The notes below the pieces were generated by a model. The model ran no database searches. It was not told the DNA's origin and saw nothing but the letters and a program-made list of their open reading frames with translations. DNA of 64,000 bases from positions 110,006 to 174,005 of the forward strand of contig UCKS01000032.1 of NCBI GenBank assembly GCA_900473045.1, given 5' to 3'. The position numbers and the translations under genes are program-made. Positions 56,575 to 64,000 of this stretch are shown here, one piece after another (the stretch's first letter is position 1; every line of letters begins with the position of its first letter). The stretch is from Hyphomicrobiales bacterium. Its GTDB lineage: Bacteria > Pseudomonadota > Alphaproteobacteria > Rhizobiales > Rhizobiaceae.

Positions 56575-57192
56575 TCAGTTCGTTTCACGCTCGACCTTGA
56601 TATCGCCGATATCGTCGATCAGCACGGTCCAGGTCTCCGGCTCGGCGGCCGTTGGATCGGTCTTCAGATAGACGGTGGCAAACAATCCCGGCTGGGCGGC
56701 GACACCGTCCGATGTGTCCGGCCTGATATCGGTGACATAGGCTTTCATCGCGGAAAACTCCTCGAGTTCTGCCGAGGAGACAATTTTCGGGCCGGAAGCA
56801 TCCAGCGCCACCTGCTGCAGGAAGATGTGCGCATTACCCTCCGGCTGTCGAACCGCAACGAGCTTGTAATAACCGCGCTGTACCAGTGCCGGCGATGCCG
56901 GCTTGATGTCGGTCGCCGTCGCACCGGTTTGATCGGGCGCGCTCAGCGGGTCGCCGCTTTCTTCCCAATACCCGGTGCTTGTCACGAAAATGATGTTGGC
57001 AGGCATCAGCACGGTCTCATCGGCAAGAGCCGGAAAGCCGGCTGCGCAGATCAGGGCGAGGCAGCAGGCCGTCAGATACCGGGCAAAAGACAATGCCGTG
57101 CGGCCACGGTCGCGATGGACTGTTGTTCCCGCCGGATTTCCGCCCGCCGGCGAAGGTTCCGCGGTTCCGCCGTCATATCCTGTATGGAGCAT
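56575..57192 (-). CDS. Secreted protein of unknown function
   Basis: A 205-residue protein. The ATG at 57192 follows AGGGCG; after about 35 polar residues comes a signal-type hydrophobic segment (YLTACCLALICAAGFPALA) with a cleavage site before DETVLMPANII, so either the true start is later or the N-region is unusually long. Mature part is predicted beta-rich (IIFVTSTGYWEESGD, LFATVYLKTD, TWTVLIDDIG). The PARIVFAATGDWDKD versus PANIIFVTSTGYWEES likeness to the secreted protein at 3975 is short and may be chance. No family recognised. Confidence 0.6.
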   Translation of the reverse strand: MLHTGYDGGTAEPSPAGGNPAGTTVHRDRGRTALSFARYLTACCLALICAAGFPALADETVLMPANIIFVTSTGYWEESGDPLSAPDQTGATATDIKPASPALVQRGYYKLVAVRQPEGNAHIFLQQVALDASGPKIVSSAELEEFSAMKAYVTDIRPDTSDGVAAQPGLFATVYLKTDPTAAEPETWTVLIDDIGDIKVERETN

Positions 57193-57344
57193 CGATTACG
57201 CCCTGGCTACTGTCGCTGAAAACCGAGTGCTCTGGTGCCTGCATCCCTAGCGGGAACCAGAACACGTCTTACTCTGGCATAAGTTTCAGCCGAAATCGAT
57301 TCCTACCAATGACTTTATCGGAAGGAGACGGCGGATGGCGGGTT

Positions 57345-58118
57345 TCAATTCGAGAATTGCTCGGCAAGAATGCGGTCCGACCAGGAGTAATCCGGATCCG
57401 AAAGAATATGCGCTGTGGTGTTTTCCGATTCGGCGATCCGCACCTGCACCACCGATTTAACCTCGATATGATCGGCGACCGCGTTGACCGGGCGTTTTTC
57501 CGGCTCGAGAATGGCGATATCGACGGTCACCTTGTTGGGTAAAAGCGCGCCGCGCCAGCGCCGAGGCCGGAACGGGCTGACCGGCGTCAGAGCCAGAAGC
57601 GGGGCCTCAAGCGGCAGGATGGGGCCATGGGCGGAGAGATTGTAGGCCGTTGACCCCGCAGGCGTGGAGAGCAGGACACCGTCGCAGATCAACTCCTCCA
57701 GCCGGACGCGATCATCGACCACCACCCGCAGCTTGGCCGCCTGATAGGATTGGCGAAACAGATAGACCTCATTGATCGCCAGCGCCTTGAAACTGTTGCC
57801 GTCGGCATCGGTGGTCTGCATTTCCAGCGGCCGGAACGTGTTCTCGACGGCCTCAGCCAGGCGCTTGTGCAGGTTTTCGGTGCTGTAGCGGTTCATCAGA
57901 AAGCCGATCGAGCCACGGTTCATACCATAGATCAATTTGCCGGAATTCATCGTCTTGTGCAGCGTCTGCAGCATGAATCCGTCGCCGCCGAGTGCCACGA
58001 TCACGTCCGCTTCGTCCGGATCTTCCTGGCCGTACAGCGCGATCAGCTCTTCCGCCGCCGCCTGGGCTTCATCGGTGGCGGAAGCGGCGAAGGCGATGGT
58101 TTTGAACGTGCGAGCCAT
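57345..58118 (-). CDS. nadK: NAD kinase
   Basis: Phosphorylates NAD to NADP. The 257-residue product has the kinase signature VALGGDGFMLQTLHK (Gly44-Gly47 with Asp46), GSIGFLMN, INEVYLFR and the C-terminal nucleotide loop DGVLLSTPAGSTAYNLSAHGPIL. The ATG at 58118 after AGACAGG gives the normal N-terminus MARTFKTIAFAAS; an upstream extension to 58208 is rejected. Single-gene unit. Confidence 0.95.
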   Translation of the reverse strand: MARTFKTIAFAASATDEAQAAAEELIALYGQEDPDEADVIVALGGDGFMLQTLHKTMNSGKLIYGMNRGSIGFLMNRYSTENLHKRLAEAVENTFRPLEMQTTDADGNSFKALAINEVYLFRQSYQAAKLRVVVDDRVRLEELICDGVLLSTPAGSTAYNLSAHGPILPLEAPLLALTPVSPFRPRRWRGALLPNKVTVDIAILEPEKRPVNAVADHIEVKSVVQVRIAESENTTAHILSDPDYSWSDRILAEQFSN

Positions 58119-58581
58119 AAAATGCCTGTCTGTTTTACGATAGGGGCTGTCCCGAATGGAAAAGCCTGAAATATGGTCTATCCGGACGTTCGACAGAAGG
58201 CGTCGCAAGACGGGATACGGACATTATCATGCACAAAAGGCCATCGCGGGGAAGGGAAGATTGAACCTCATTCTCGCAAATGCCGGGCAGCCCACGGCGT
58301 TGAAAGGATATATGGACGCGGGTATTGAAGGGCGCGTTGTCTTCCTTCTGGATGGTGTTAAATTGCCCCTGCAGGGCAACCGGCGTGGCAGCCGGGTCCC
58401 TAACCGGGTAGGGGAATAGCGCGGTAGCTCTTCAACGGCAGGCCATGGCGCCAGCCAGCCGGCGTTGACGAGCGAATTGCCCCAAAAATGGCGCATCTCA
58501 GGCTAGAAATCACCCATACGAGGTTAAGGTTTTGCTAATATCACGGGATCAGGCTTTCAGCGTCCGATAGAGGAGTTGATT
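58119..58581. other. Gene-free region between nadK and the small protein
   Basis: An open frame at 58156-58419 (plus) has no ribosome-binding site or recognisable domain and was not called. A -10-like TAATAT at 58536-58541 could serve the small gene at 58582, but no good -35 was found. Otherwise nothing recognised. Confidence 0.4.
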
Positions 58582-58731
58582 ATGCCCAAGGCAATCGTCG
58601 ATCTGCTTGAGAGTGCAAAGATTTTAGCCAAAGCCAACAATGATCAGATGCTGTGCTATTTGATAGATATGGCTTTGCACGAGGCCCAAGAAGGCAAGGC
58701 CGCATCGGCCGCGATCAAAAGGGCAGCATAG
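58582..58731 (+). CDS. Small protein of the MLCYLI family, copy 2
   Basis: A 49-residue gene with GAGGAG six bases before the ATG. The peptide is MPKAIVDLLESAKILAKAN, the core NDQMLCYLIDMALHEA, then a basic Ala/Lys tail. It shares the core with the 85-residue protein at 23047: MLCYLI-[DE]-MA, then EA three residues on. It looks like two amphipathic helices and has no signal peptide. It is monocistronic and isolated between nadK and tRNA-Thr. Function unknown. Confidence 0.75.
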   Translation: MPKAIVDLLESAKILAKANNDQMLCYLIDMALHEAQEGKAASAAIKRAA

Positions 58732-58917
58732 TTGCCGGACCGATGACGCTTGGTTCGAGGCGGACAGCGCGCTCTCGAAATAATCGCAGGAAAAGTCCGG
58801 GCAATTAGCCGGGTTCCGCCGTTGAACATCAAGTGAAGTCGATCGCAACACGACGCAACATCGAGAGAAGCCCTCTCGATGGTCATGTTTACAATGACTG
58901 TTTTCGTAAGAGAAAAA

Positions 58918-58993
<76 letters not shown>

Positions 58994-59109
58994 AGCACTT
59001 GCGGCAGGGAGGTAGCATATTCTGATCGCGTGTAAAGCAAAAACTATCGGTAAGCAGATTTTTTGCACCGGCACCGGTTGAGTGCGCTGCGATCGTTGTT
59101 TTGTGGTGA

Positions 59110-59841
59110 TCAAAGGCCGGGTTTTGTCGGTCGCATTTTGACTATTTGTAGTGGTGCCTGCGGAGCGAGGCGCCGCTGCAGGCGCGGTGGGATGAAAAAA
59201 GTGAGAATCGCCAGTGCGGCCGCCAGCGCACAGACCAGCCAAAGCACGCCGGTACCAAGCGCCCGTTCGAGAAAGGCGCCGCATACGCCGCCGGAAACCA
59301 TGCCAAGCCATGGGACGATCTGCAGGGACCAGTCTGGCCGGGGTGCACCGATCATCCAGCTGCCGATGCCTTTGCCGAAGCGGGAGAGGGCGCCCGTCAC
59401 GTAGGTCAGGCCGATCGGTAGTCCTTCGATGTGTTCGACGGCGGCATTGACGAGCCCCATGGCCAGCACGATCGCGTAGAATTGCAGCGTTGCAAAACCG
59501 GGATCGGTGATAACGGCGGCGAGCGCAAGCAGGACGGTCACGCCGGCAAGGACGCGAAACGCGCGCCGGGCCGCGTTGTGGGCGATGATGATCCCAAGCG
59601 CATTGCCGGCGATGAACATCAAAAGGGCGCCCAGCAGGATCCCCGCATAGGCCCGTTCCCCGTCGGCCAGCGCGACGGCAACCCGGGTGGTATTGCCGCT
59701 CATGAAGGAGACGAAGCTGCCGGCAATCAGAAGGCCGGCCGCGTCCGTCATGCCGGCGAGAAAGGAGATGGCGGCGACGAGAACGATACCAAGTCCCGTG
59801 CGCCGCTTCCGGATGATGCGCCGCCGCCGTTCCCGCGTCAT
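59110..59841 (-). CDS. DUF1275 (YoaK family) membrane protein
   Basis: A 243-residue protein with six to seven hydrophobic segments after an Arg-rich start (MTRERRRRIIRKRRTG). SFLAGMTDAAGLL, FVSFMSGNTTRVAVAL and TYVTGALSRFGKGIG are the conserved DUF1275 blocks. The family is a group of putative permeases of unknown substrate. Start at ATG 59841. It follows the LysR gene by 81 bp on the same strand. Confidence 0.88.
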   Translation of the reverse strand: MTRERRRRIIRKRRTGLGIVLVAAISFLAGMTDAAGLLIAGSFVSFMSGNTTRVAVALADGERAYAGILLGALLMFIAGNALGIIIAHNAARRAFRVLAGVTVLLALAAVITDPGFATLQFYAIVLAMGLVNAAVEHIEGLPIGLTYVTGALSRFGKGIGSWMIGAPRPDWSLQIVPWLGMVSGGVCGAFLERALGTGVLWLVCALAAALAILTFFIPPRLQRRLAPQAPLQIVKMRPTKPGL

Positions 59842-59922
59842 GATTGTCCCTTGCCTGCGCCATTTGATTCGGCCGTTTCGAAACGTCCGTCATCATAGGC
59901 CCGGCAGCCTCGGAGACGCTAT

Positions 59923-60867
59923 CTATTCCGCTGCGTCGAGCATGGCCGGGCGCGGGTCGATTTCCGTGCAGCGTGACATCGCACTGGGCAGATTGTCGGC
60001 AAGGAAGTCGATGAGCGCGCGGACCGACGGCAGCATGCCGTGACGCGAGGTGAAGACCAGGTGCGCAATGGTGGCGTTCGAGCACCAGTCCGGCAGCACC
60101 GGCACCAGCACGCCGGTGCGGATCCCCCGGCCGCAAAGGTGGTCGGGCAGAAGCGCGATGCCAACGCCTTCAATGGCGGCCCGTTCGAGAATACCGAAAT
60201 CGCCACAGCCGATAACGGGGTGATGGGTAACATCGCGTTTCGTGCCGTCGGTGTGGTTCAAATGCCAGGTATCGGTGAGATGCTGCTCGTTCATCGACAG
60301 CGTCGGCATGCTGCCGAGCGTATCGATCGTCACATTGCCGATGCGCGCCATCAGTGCGGGGCTCGCCACCAGAAACTGACGCGCTTCGCCGAGTTTGCGC
60401 ACGATCAGGTTGTTGTCCGTATCCAGTTGGTCGCGCGCCCGAAGCGCGATATCGATACGCTCCTCGACCAGATCGATCCGGCGATTGGTGGCGGTGATCA
60501 GCAACCGGACGTCCGGATAACGCCGGTGGAAGGCCGGCAGGATATGGCCGACGATGGGTGTAAAGCCGATCGGGCAGGCAAGGCGCACGACGCCGGTCGG
60601 CTCGCTTTTGGCCGCTGCAACCACAGCTTCGGCCGCTTCGACGCCGGACAGGATCGTTTCGCAGCGCTCATAGAAGGCCTGACCGATATCGGTCACCCGC
60701 AGCTTGCGGGTTGAGCGTTCAAGCAGGCGCACGTCAAGCTGCTGTTCCAGCCGGGCGACATGCTTGCTGAGCTTGGATTTCGGAATGTTGAGGGCGCGGG
60801 CAGCCGCAGAAAAGCCCTTGTGTTTCACCACGGCGGCAAACAGCGCGAGATCGTTCAGGTCCTGCAT
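59923..60867 (-). CDS. LysR-family transcriptional regulator
   Basis: A 314-residue regulator: N-terminal winged helix-turn-helix (MQDLNDLALFAAVVKHKGFSAAARALNIPKSKLSKHVARLE, of which the helix-turn-helix lies at about residues 18-37) and a type 2 periplasmic-binding-like effector domain from about 90. AAGGTG precedes the ATG. It is divergent from azoR with 147 bp between, the usual arrangement for a LysR regulator and its target. The intergenic region holds ATGAT-TGACC-ATCAT near 60888 and ATCA-TATG-TGAT near 60964, candidate operators. Confidence 0.9.
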   Translation of the reverse strand: MQDLNDLALFAAVVKHKGFSAAARALNIPKSKLSKHVARLEQQLDVRLLERSTRKLRVTDIGQAFYERCETILSGVEAAEAVVAAAKSEPTGVVRLACPIGFTPIVGHILPAFHRRYPDVRLLITATNRRIDLVEERIDIALRARDQLDTDNNLIVRKLGEARQFLVASPALMARIGNVTIDTLGSMPTLSMNEQHLTDTWHLNHTDGTKRDVTHHPVIGCGDFGILERAAIEGVGIALLPDHLCGRGIRTGVLVPVLPDWCSNATIAHLVFTSRHGMLPSVRALIDFLADNLPSAMSRCTEIDPRPAMLDAAE

Positions 60868-61014
60868 GTCACACCTTCATATCCATCGATGATTGACCAT
60901 CATTGTTTCTATCAGGAAACGGCCTGTCGAAAAAGGGGCGGCTTATCGGCCGATTGTTTTAAAATCATATGTGATGCACCCGAACGCCACACACCCACAA
61001 TAAAGGTGCCCACC

Positions 61015-61641
61015 ATGAACATTCTGCATATCGACTCCGGTATTCTCGGAGATCATTCCGTTTCCCGCCGCCTGACGGCATCGATCGTCGCACGCATCAA
61101 GGCCGAGCGCCCAGGCGATACCGTTGTCTACCGCGATCTCGCCGCCGCTCCGCTGGCCCATCTCAACGGCTCGCATCTGATGGCAGCGTCCGCCAATCCG
61201 GAAGGCCTCGACGCGACGCTGGTTTCCGAACTTGATGCCGGCCGCGCCTCGCTCAACGAGTTTCTCGCCGCCGATGTCGTCGTCATCGGCGCACCGATGT
61301 ACAATTTCGCTATTCCGAGCCAGCTGAAGACCTGGATCGACCGTATCCTCGTGGCCGGAACCACCTTCCGTTACACAGAGGCGGGCGTTGAAGGCCTCGC
61401 CAAGGGCAAGAAAGTGATCGTCGCCTCCACACGTGGGGGCCATTACTCCGGCGCCTCTCCGATCAGCGCCATGGATCACCAGGAAACCTATCTGAACACG
61501 GTGTTCGGTTTCATCGGCATCACCAATGTCGAATTCGTCCGTGCCGAAGGCTTGGCCATCAGCCCGGATTCCAAGGAAGCAGCCATCGTCGAGGCCGAAA
61601 AGGCGATCAGCGATCGCGGCCATTTCGATATCGCAGCCTGA
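61015..61641 (+). CDS. azoR: FMN-dependent NADH-azoreductase
   Basis: Flavodoxin-fold reductase of azo compounds and quinones, probably for detoxification. The 208-residue protein has the N-terminal FMN loop HIDSGILGDHSVSRRLT, APMYNFAIPSQLKTWIDRI (about residue 95) and STRGGHYSG, the second FMN loop. AAAGGTG precedes the ATG. Probably regulated by the divergent LysR gene. Confidence 0.93.
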   Translation: MNILHIDSGILGDHSVSRRLTASIVARIKAERPGDTVVYRDLAAAPLAHLNGSHLMAASANPEGLDATLVSELDAGRASLNEFLAADVVVIGAPMYNFAIPSQLKTWIDRILVAGTTFRYTEAGVEGLAKGKKVIVASTRGGHYSGASPISAMDHQETYLNTVFGFIGITNVEFVRAEGLAISPDSKEAAIVEAEKAISDRGHFDIAA

Positions 61642-61851
61642 TACTTGGCCGCATCAAACTGCATCAAGGAGGCCGGGCACGTGTGTACGGTCTTTTTGCG
61701 TGCGATGTTTGGAGCAGATGCCCATTTTGAATGCCGTCAGAAATCTCTCTCTGTGCATGCGTTGCCGTATGGAAAACTGGACAGCCTTGCCGCGAGACGC
61801 TAGAGGCCTGGCCATGGGCCTTCGGGCGACAGTATGCGGATTGGAACGGCA

Positions 61852-62067
61852 ATGACGGATGTCAGGGACAGCAACGGCACGATCCTGGTCGAGGGCGACA
61901 ATGTTACCCTGATCAAGGATTTGAAGGTCAAGGGTACATCGGAGACCTTGAAGCGTGGCACGATGATCAAGGGCATTCATCTGACCGGCGATCCGGACGA
62001 GGTCGAGTGCCGTCACGCCAAGATCAAGGGGCTTGTTCTGCGCACCGAGTTCCTGAAGAAGGCCTGA
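61852..62067 (+). CDS. PhnA-like (YjdM C-terminal domain) protein
   Basis: A 71-residue protein matching the C-terminal SH3-like domain of PhnA/YjdM: VRDSNGTILVEGDNVTLIKDLKVKG, LKRGTMIKGI, IEGRVEGLVLRTEFLKKA type ending (here HAKIKGLVLRTEFLKK). The N-terminal zinc ribbon of the 110-residue E. coli protein is missing. Despite its name, a role in phosphonate use is not established. The ATG at 61852 lies after GGAACGG; another ATG at 61834 is possible. Confidence 0.85.
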   Translation: MTDVRDSNGTILVEGDNVTLIKDLKVKGTSETLKRGTMIKGIHLTGDPDEVECRHAKIKGLVLRTEFLKKA

Positions 62068-62146
62068 TCGTCAAAGATCGGCCGGTGGCAGCGCCGTGCG
62101 GCGCGCCGGGACTCGACGCCTTGTGTTTTTGCATTACACTCTGCTT

Positions 62147-62425
62147 ATGAAGAGCGTTTCGGTATTTCGGATGGTCACGCTTGTTTCGGCCTTTGCCGGG
62201 ATGTTGCAAGCCGTGTCCCTCGCGGCCCCGCAGGATGCGGCCTGCACCTGCCGGAACCGGGACGGCTCCAAGCTCGAACTCGGCCAGACCGCCTGTATCC
62301 GGGTTGGTGATGTTGCCTATCTGGCGCGCTGTGAAAAAGAGCTCAACGTCATGACGTGGCGCAAGCTCCGGGACGAATGCCCCGAAGCCCGGTTGTCGGT
62401 TGCGCTATTGCCTTTGACCCGGTAG
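62147..62425 (+). CDS. Small cysteine-rich exported protein
   Basis: A 92-residue protein with a signal peptide (VTLVSAFAGMLQAVSLAA) and four or five cysteines in the mature part (DAACTCRNRDGS, QTACIRVG, ARCEKELN, RDECPEA), so disulfides are likely. CTCRNRDGSKLELGQTACI recalls small rhizobial exported proteins of unknown function. No ribosome-binding site is seen before the ATG. Converges on rlmB with seven bases between the stops. Confidence 0.72.
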   Translation: MKSVSVFRMVTLVSAFAGMLQAVSLAAPQDAACTCRNRDGSKLELGQTACIRVGDVAYLARCEKELNVMTWRKLRDECPEARLSVALLPLTR

Positions 62426-62432
62426 CTGCCGT

Positions 62433-63314
62433 TCAGCCTTTGGCCAGATGACCGCGTGCCGCATACATGGCGATCGCGGCGGCATTGGAGACATTCAGCG
62501 ACTTGATGGCGCCTGGCATGTCGAGGCGGGCAAGTGCGTTGACGGTCTGGCGGGTTCTTTGACGCAACCCCTTGCCCTCGGCGCCGAGAACAAGCGCGAT
62601 CTTTGCCCCGGTAAGTGCCTGCTCGAGCGGCTCCGAGCCTTCCGAATCAAGACCGATCGAGACGAAGCCGAGCTTGTGCAGTTCTTCCAGCGCATCGGCG
62701 AGATTGGTGACCTGGATATAGGGGATCATTTCCAGTGCGCCGGAGGCCGATTTGGCCATGACGCCGGATTCGGTCGGGCTGTGGCGCTGTGTGGTGATCA
62801 GGGCGCCGGCCTTGAAGGCAACGGCCGAGCGCATGATGGCGCCGACATTGTGCGGATCGGTCACCTGGTCGAGGACGAGGATCAACGGGCTGTCGTTGAG
62901 CGCCGAAAGACGGCGAACGGGCAGGGGGGCGGTTTCCAGCATTGCGCCTTGGTGGATGGCGTCAGGTCCCAGAATCTTGTCGAGATCCTGCGGCGTGACG
63001 ATTTCCACGGGAAAGCCGAGTTCTTCGACCGGGCCGGTTTCCAGCCGCACCAGCGCATTCTGCGTCACCGACAGCTTGGTGATCTTGCGCTCGGGATTGT
63101 CGAGGGCCGCCCGCACCGTATGAATGCCGTAGAGCAGCACCTGATCGGGCGCCAGTTGCGGCGCCTTCCAGTCTGGTGCAGCGCTTCTCTTGCGCTTGTC
63201 CTGCACGGGTGTTGGAATCTCGCCGCGTTCGCGTTTGCCATCGCGATGCGCGCGGCGAAGAGTGGCGTAATGGGTGTCTTTGGCGTTCTTGTCGCCCGGA
63301 TTATCTTTGCTCAT
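62433..63314 (-). CDS. rlmB: 23S rRNA (guanosine-2251-2'-O)-methyltransferase RlmB
   Basis: SPOUT-fold methyltransferase that modifies G2251 in the ribosomal P-loop. The 293-residue product has a basic 45-residue N-terminal extension, a substrate-binding domain (LYGIHTVRAALDNPERKI) and the knot with LILVLDQVTDPHNVGAIMRSA, KIALVLGAEGKGLRQRT and SLNVSNAAAIAMYAA. This set is diagnostic of the TrmH/RlmB group. It precedes the tRNA-Tyr/tRNA-Gly/tuf cluster, transcribed away from it. Confidence 0.93.
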   Translation of the reverse strand: MSKDNPGDKNAKDTHYATLRRAHRDGKRERGEIPTPVQDKRKRSAAPDWKAPQLAPDQVLLYGIHTVRAALDNPERKITKLSVTQNALVRLETGPVEELGFPVEIVTPQDLDKILGPDAIHQGAMLETAPLPVRRLSALNDSPLILVLDQVTDPHNVGAIMRSAVAFKAGALITTQRHSPTESGVMAKSASGALEMIPYIQVTNLADALEELHKLGFVSIGLDSEGSEPLEQALTGAKIALVLGAEGKGLRQRTRQTVNALARLDMPGAIKSLNVSNAAAIAMYAARGHLAKG

Positions 63315-63336
63315 GCCTGTCTTATACTGACGATGC

Positions 63337-63358
63337 GGTTCGCGTGGAACCGTTTTTC
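63337..63358 (+). terminator. Terminator-like hairpin antisense to the rlmB leader
   Basis: CGGTTC (63337-63342) and GAACCG (63348-63353) flank a five-base loop and are followed by TTTTT. No plus-strand gene ends here, since rlmB runs the other way, so this is either chance or the end of an unrecognised antisense transcript. Confidence 0.3.
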
Positions 63359-63532
63359 GCGAAATTGGCGGCTGGCAATCTTTATCGCGATTTTCCCAAC
63401 TTTTTCTGAGGCGCCGTGTTGACAGGATGAAACGGGACCGTCATATACCCGGCGCAGATTGAAGGGCTGACTTGTCCCGGCAAACAACACTTTGATCTGC
63501 AAAGCTTGGTCGCTTGATCCCGACAGAATAAT

Positions 63533-63617
63533 GGAGGGATGCCCGAGTGGTTAAAGGGGACGGACTGTAAATCCGTTGGCTCAGCCTACGTTGGTTCAAA
63601 TCCAACTCCCTCCACCA
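63533..63617 (+). tRNA. tRNA-Tyr (anticodon GTA)
   Basis: An 85-nt class II tRNA with a long variable arm. Acceptor stem GGAGGGA/TCCCTCC, anticodon loop CTGTAAA with GTA, T-arm GGTTCAAATCC, encoded CCA at 63615-63617. Confidence 0.97.
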
Positions 63618-63640
63618 TTCTGTCAGACGGATCTTGACCC

Positions 63641-63714
63641 GCGGGTATAGCTCAATGGTAGAGCAGCAGCCTTCCAAGCTGAATACGCGGGTTCGATTCC
63701 CGCTACCCGCTCCA
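63641..63714 (+). tRNA. tRNA-Gly (anticodon TCC)
   Basis: A 74-nt cloverleaf with acceptor stem GCGGGTA/TACCCGC, D-arm AGCTCAATGGTAGAGC, anticodon loop CTTCCAA with TCC, T-arm GGGTTCGATTCCC and encoded CCA. Lies 23 bp after tRNA-Tyr, likely in one transcript that leads into tuf. Confidence 0.97.
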
Positions 63715-63980
63715 TTAAAATGCTCTCAGATTCTCTGCTTCTGTTGTTTTGCATTAAGAAATTCCGGCAAGTTATTGATTCGGAGCAATATCTGCGTTTG
63801 GCGCGGATGGCATTGGAATCGCACGCCATCATCCCCACATAGGCTTCATCCGGGCCGCAAGGCCTTGACTGCGCGCAAAATAATTAAGTCTTGCGCATTC
63901 CGCCCGAAACCCTTAAACGCCTCCCCAAACCGGCGCCGCCGGTATGGTGCATTCTCATTGATCACAGGAAACTTGACCCC

Positions 63981-64000
63981 ATGGCAAAGAGCAAATTTGA
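63981..64000 (+). CDS. tuf: Elongation factor Tu, first codons only
   Basis: ATG and the next codons read MAKSKF, the start of EF-Tu, after ACAGGAAACTTGACCCC with a GGAA ribosome-binding element. The window ends here. Position after tRNA-Tyr and tRNA-Gly matches the alphaproteobacterial tRNA-tuf cluster. The 266-bp leader (63715-63980) contains a TTGACT at 63866 but no matched -10 box. Confidence 0.85.

Noticed and set aside
58156..58419. 87-codon plus-strand frame before the second MLCYLI gene
   Set aside because: No start signals, no domain, and codon choice unlike neighbouring genes.

Overview
The window looks like a stretch of the main chromosome of a member of the Rhizobiaceae (Rhizobium/Agrobacterium/Neorhizobium-like alphaproteobacterium). 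The basis is high GC content, protein sequences of clear rhizobial type, two copies of a Rhizobium-type intergenic palindromic element (25040-25151 and 41657-41769), the alphaproteobacterial LexA operator GAAC-N7-GAAC, and gene orders familiar from that family (proS-lolC-lolD-dnaE; divK-pleD-rpmG; plsY-dprA-topA-rnr; gatCA; NDUFA12-DUF2155-aat-accC-accB-aroQ; rlmB-tRNA-Tyr-tRNA-Gly-tuf). Genus and species cannot be fixed from sequence alone. No prophage, insertion sequence, integron or CRISPR array was seen.

Layout. 0-9.8 kb: prolyl-tRNA synthetase, the LolCD lipoprotein exporter, two genes of unknown role on the other strand, a 28-residue membrane peptide behind a double LexA operator, DNA polymerase III alpha (dnaE) and a periplasmic L,D-transpeptidase. 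9.8-15.1 kb: zinc-finger DinB polymerase with its own LexA box, a HAD-like protein with DUF3572, the cell-cycle regulators DivK and PleD, a 700-bp gene-free region with a perfect 25-nt palindrome and a probable small RNA, and rpmG. 15.2-27.4 kb (mostly minus strand): MFS permease, NUDIX hydrolase, DUF983, RNase R, topoisomerase I, DprA, PlsY, a dihydroorotase-like protein lacking metal ligands, and aspartate transcarbamoylase. 27.6-41.8 kb: AidB-like acyl-CoA dehydrogenase, AEC permease, a pair of small membrane proteins, RuvX, UPF0173 hydrolase, GatCA and GatB separated by 3.5 kb of accessory genes (acetyltransferases, a YjhX-type protein, a thioredoxin-reductase-like enzyme with a frameshifted Rrf2 regulator), complex I NDUFA12, DUF2155 and an acetyltransferase gene cut by a stop codon. 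41.8-47 kb: Aat, AccC, AccB, AroQ, DsbA-like protein, aminotransferase. 47-58 kb: RNase E, AmiC-like amidase, PBP1A, release factor 2 with its programmed frameshift, NAD kinase. 58.5-64 kb: a small protein related to one at 23 kb, tRNA-Thr, DUF1275, a LysR/azoreductase pair, PhnA-like protein, RlmB, tRNA-Tyr, tRNA-Gly and the first codons of tuf.

How it fits together. Most genes are housekeeping: translation (proS, gatCAB, aat, prfB, rpmG, rlmB, tuf, tRNAs), replication and repair (dnaE, dinB, topA, dprA, ruvX), envelope (lolCD, L,D-transpeptidase, amiC, mrcA, plsY, accBC) and cell cycle (divK, pleD).

The most interesting candidate is the 28-residue membrane peptide at 4760-4846. Its promoter carries three GAAC blocks at exact 11-bp spacing, which makes two overlapping LexA operators, so it is probably a DNA-damage-induced membrane peptide. 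It is similar in size, topology and control to Caulobacter SidA, an SOS-induced division inhibitor. Other leads are a three-hairpin small RNA at 14690-14841, a family of small proteins sharing an MLCYLI core, a catalytically empty PyrC partner of PyrB, and two freshly broken genes.
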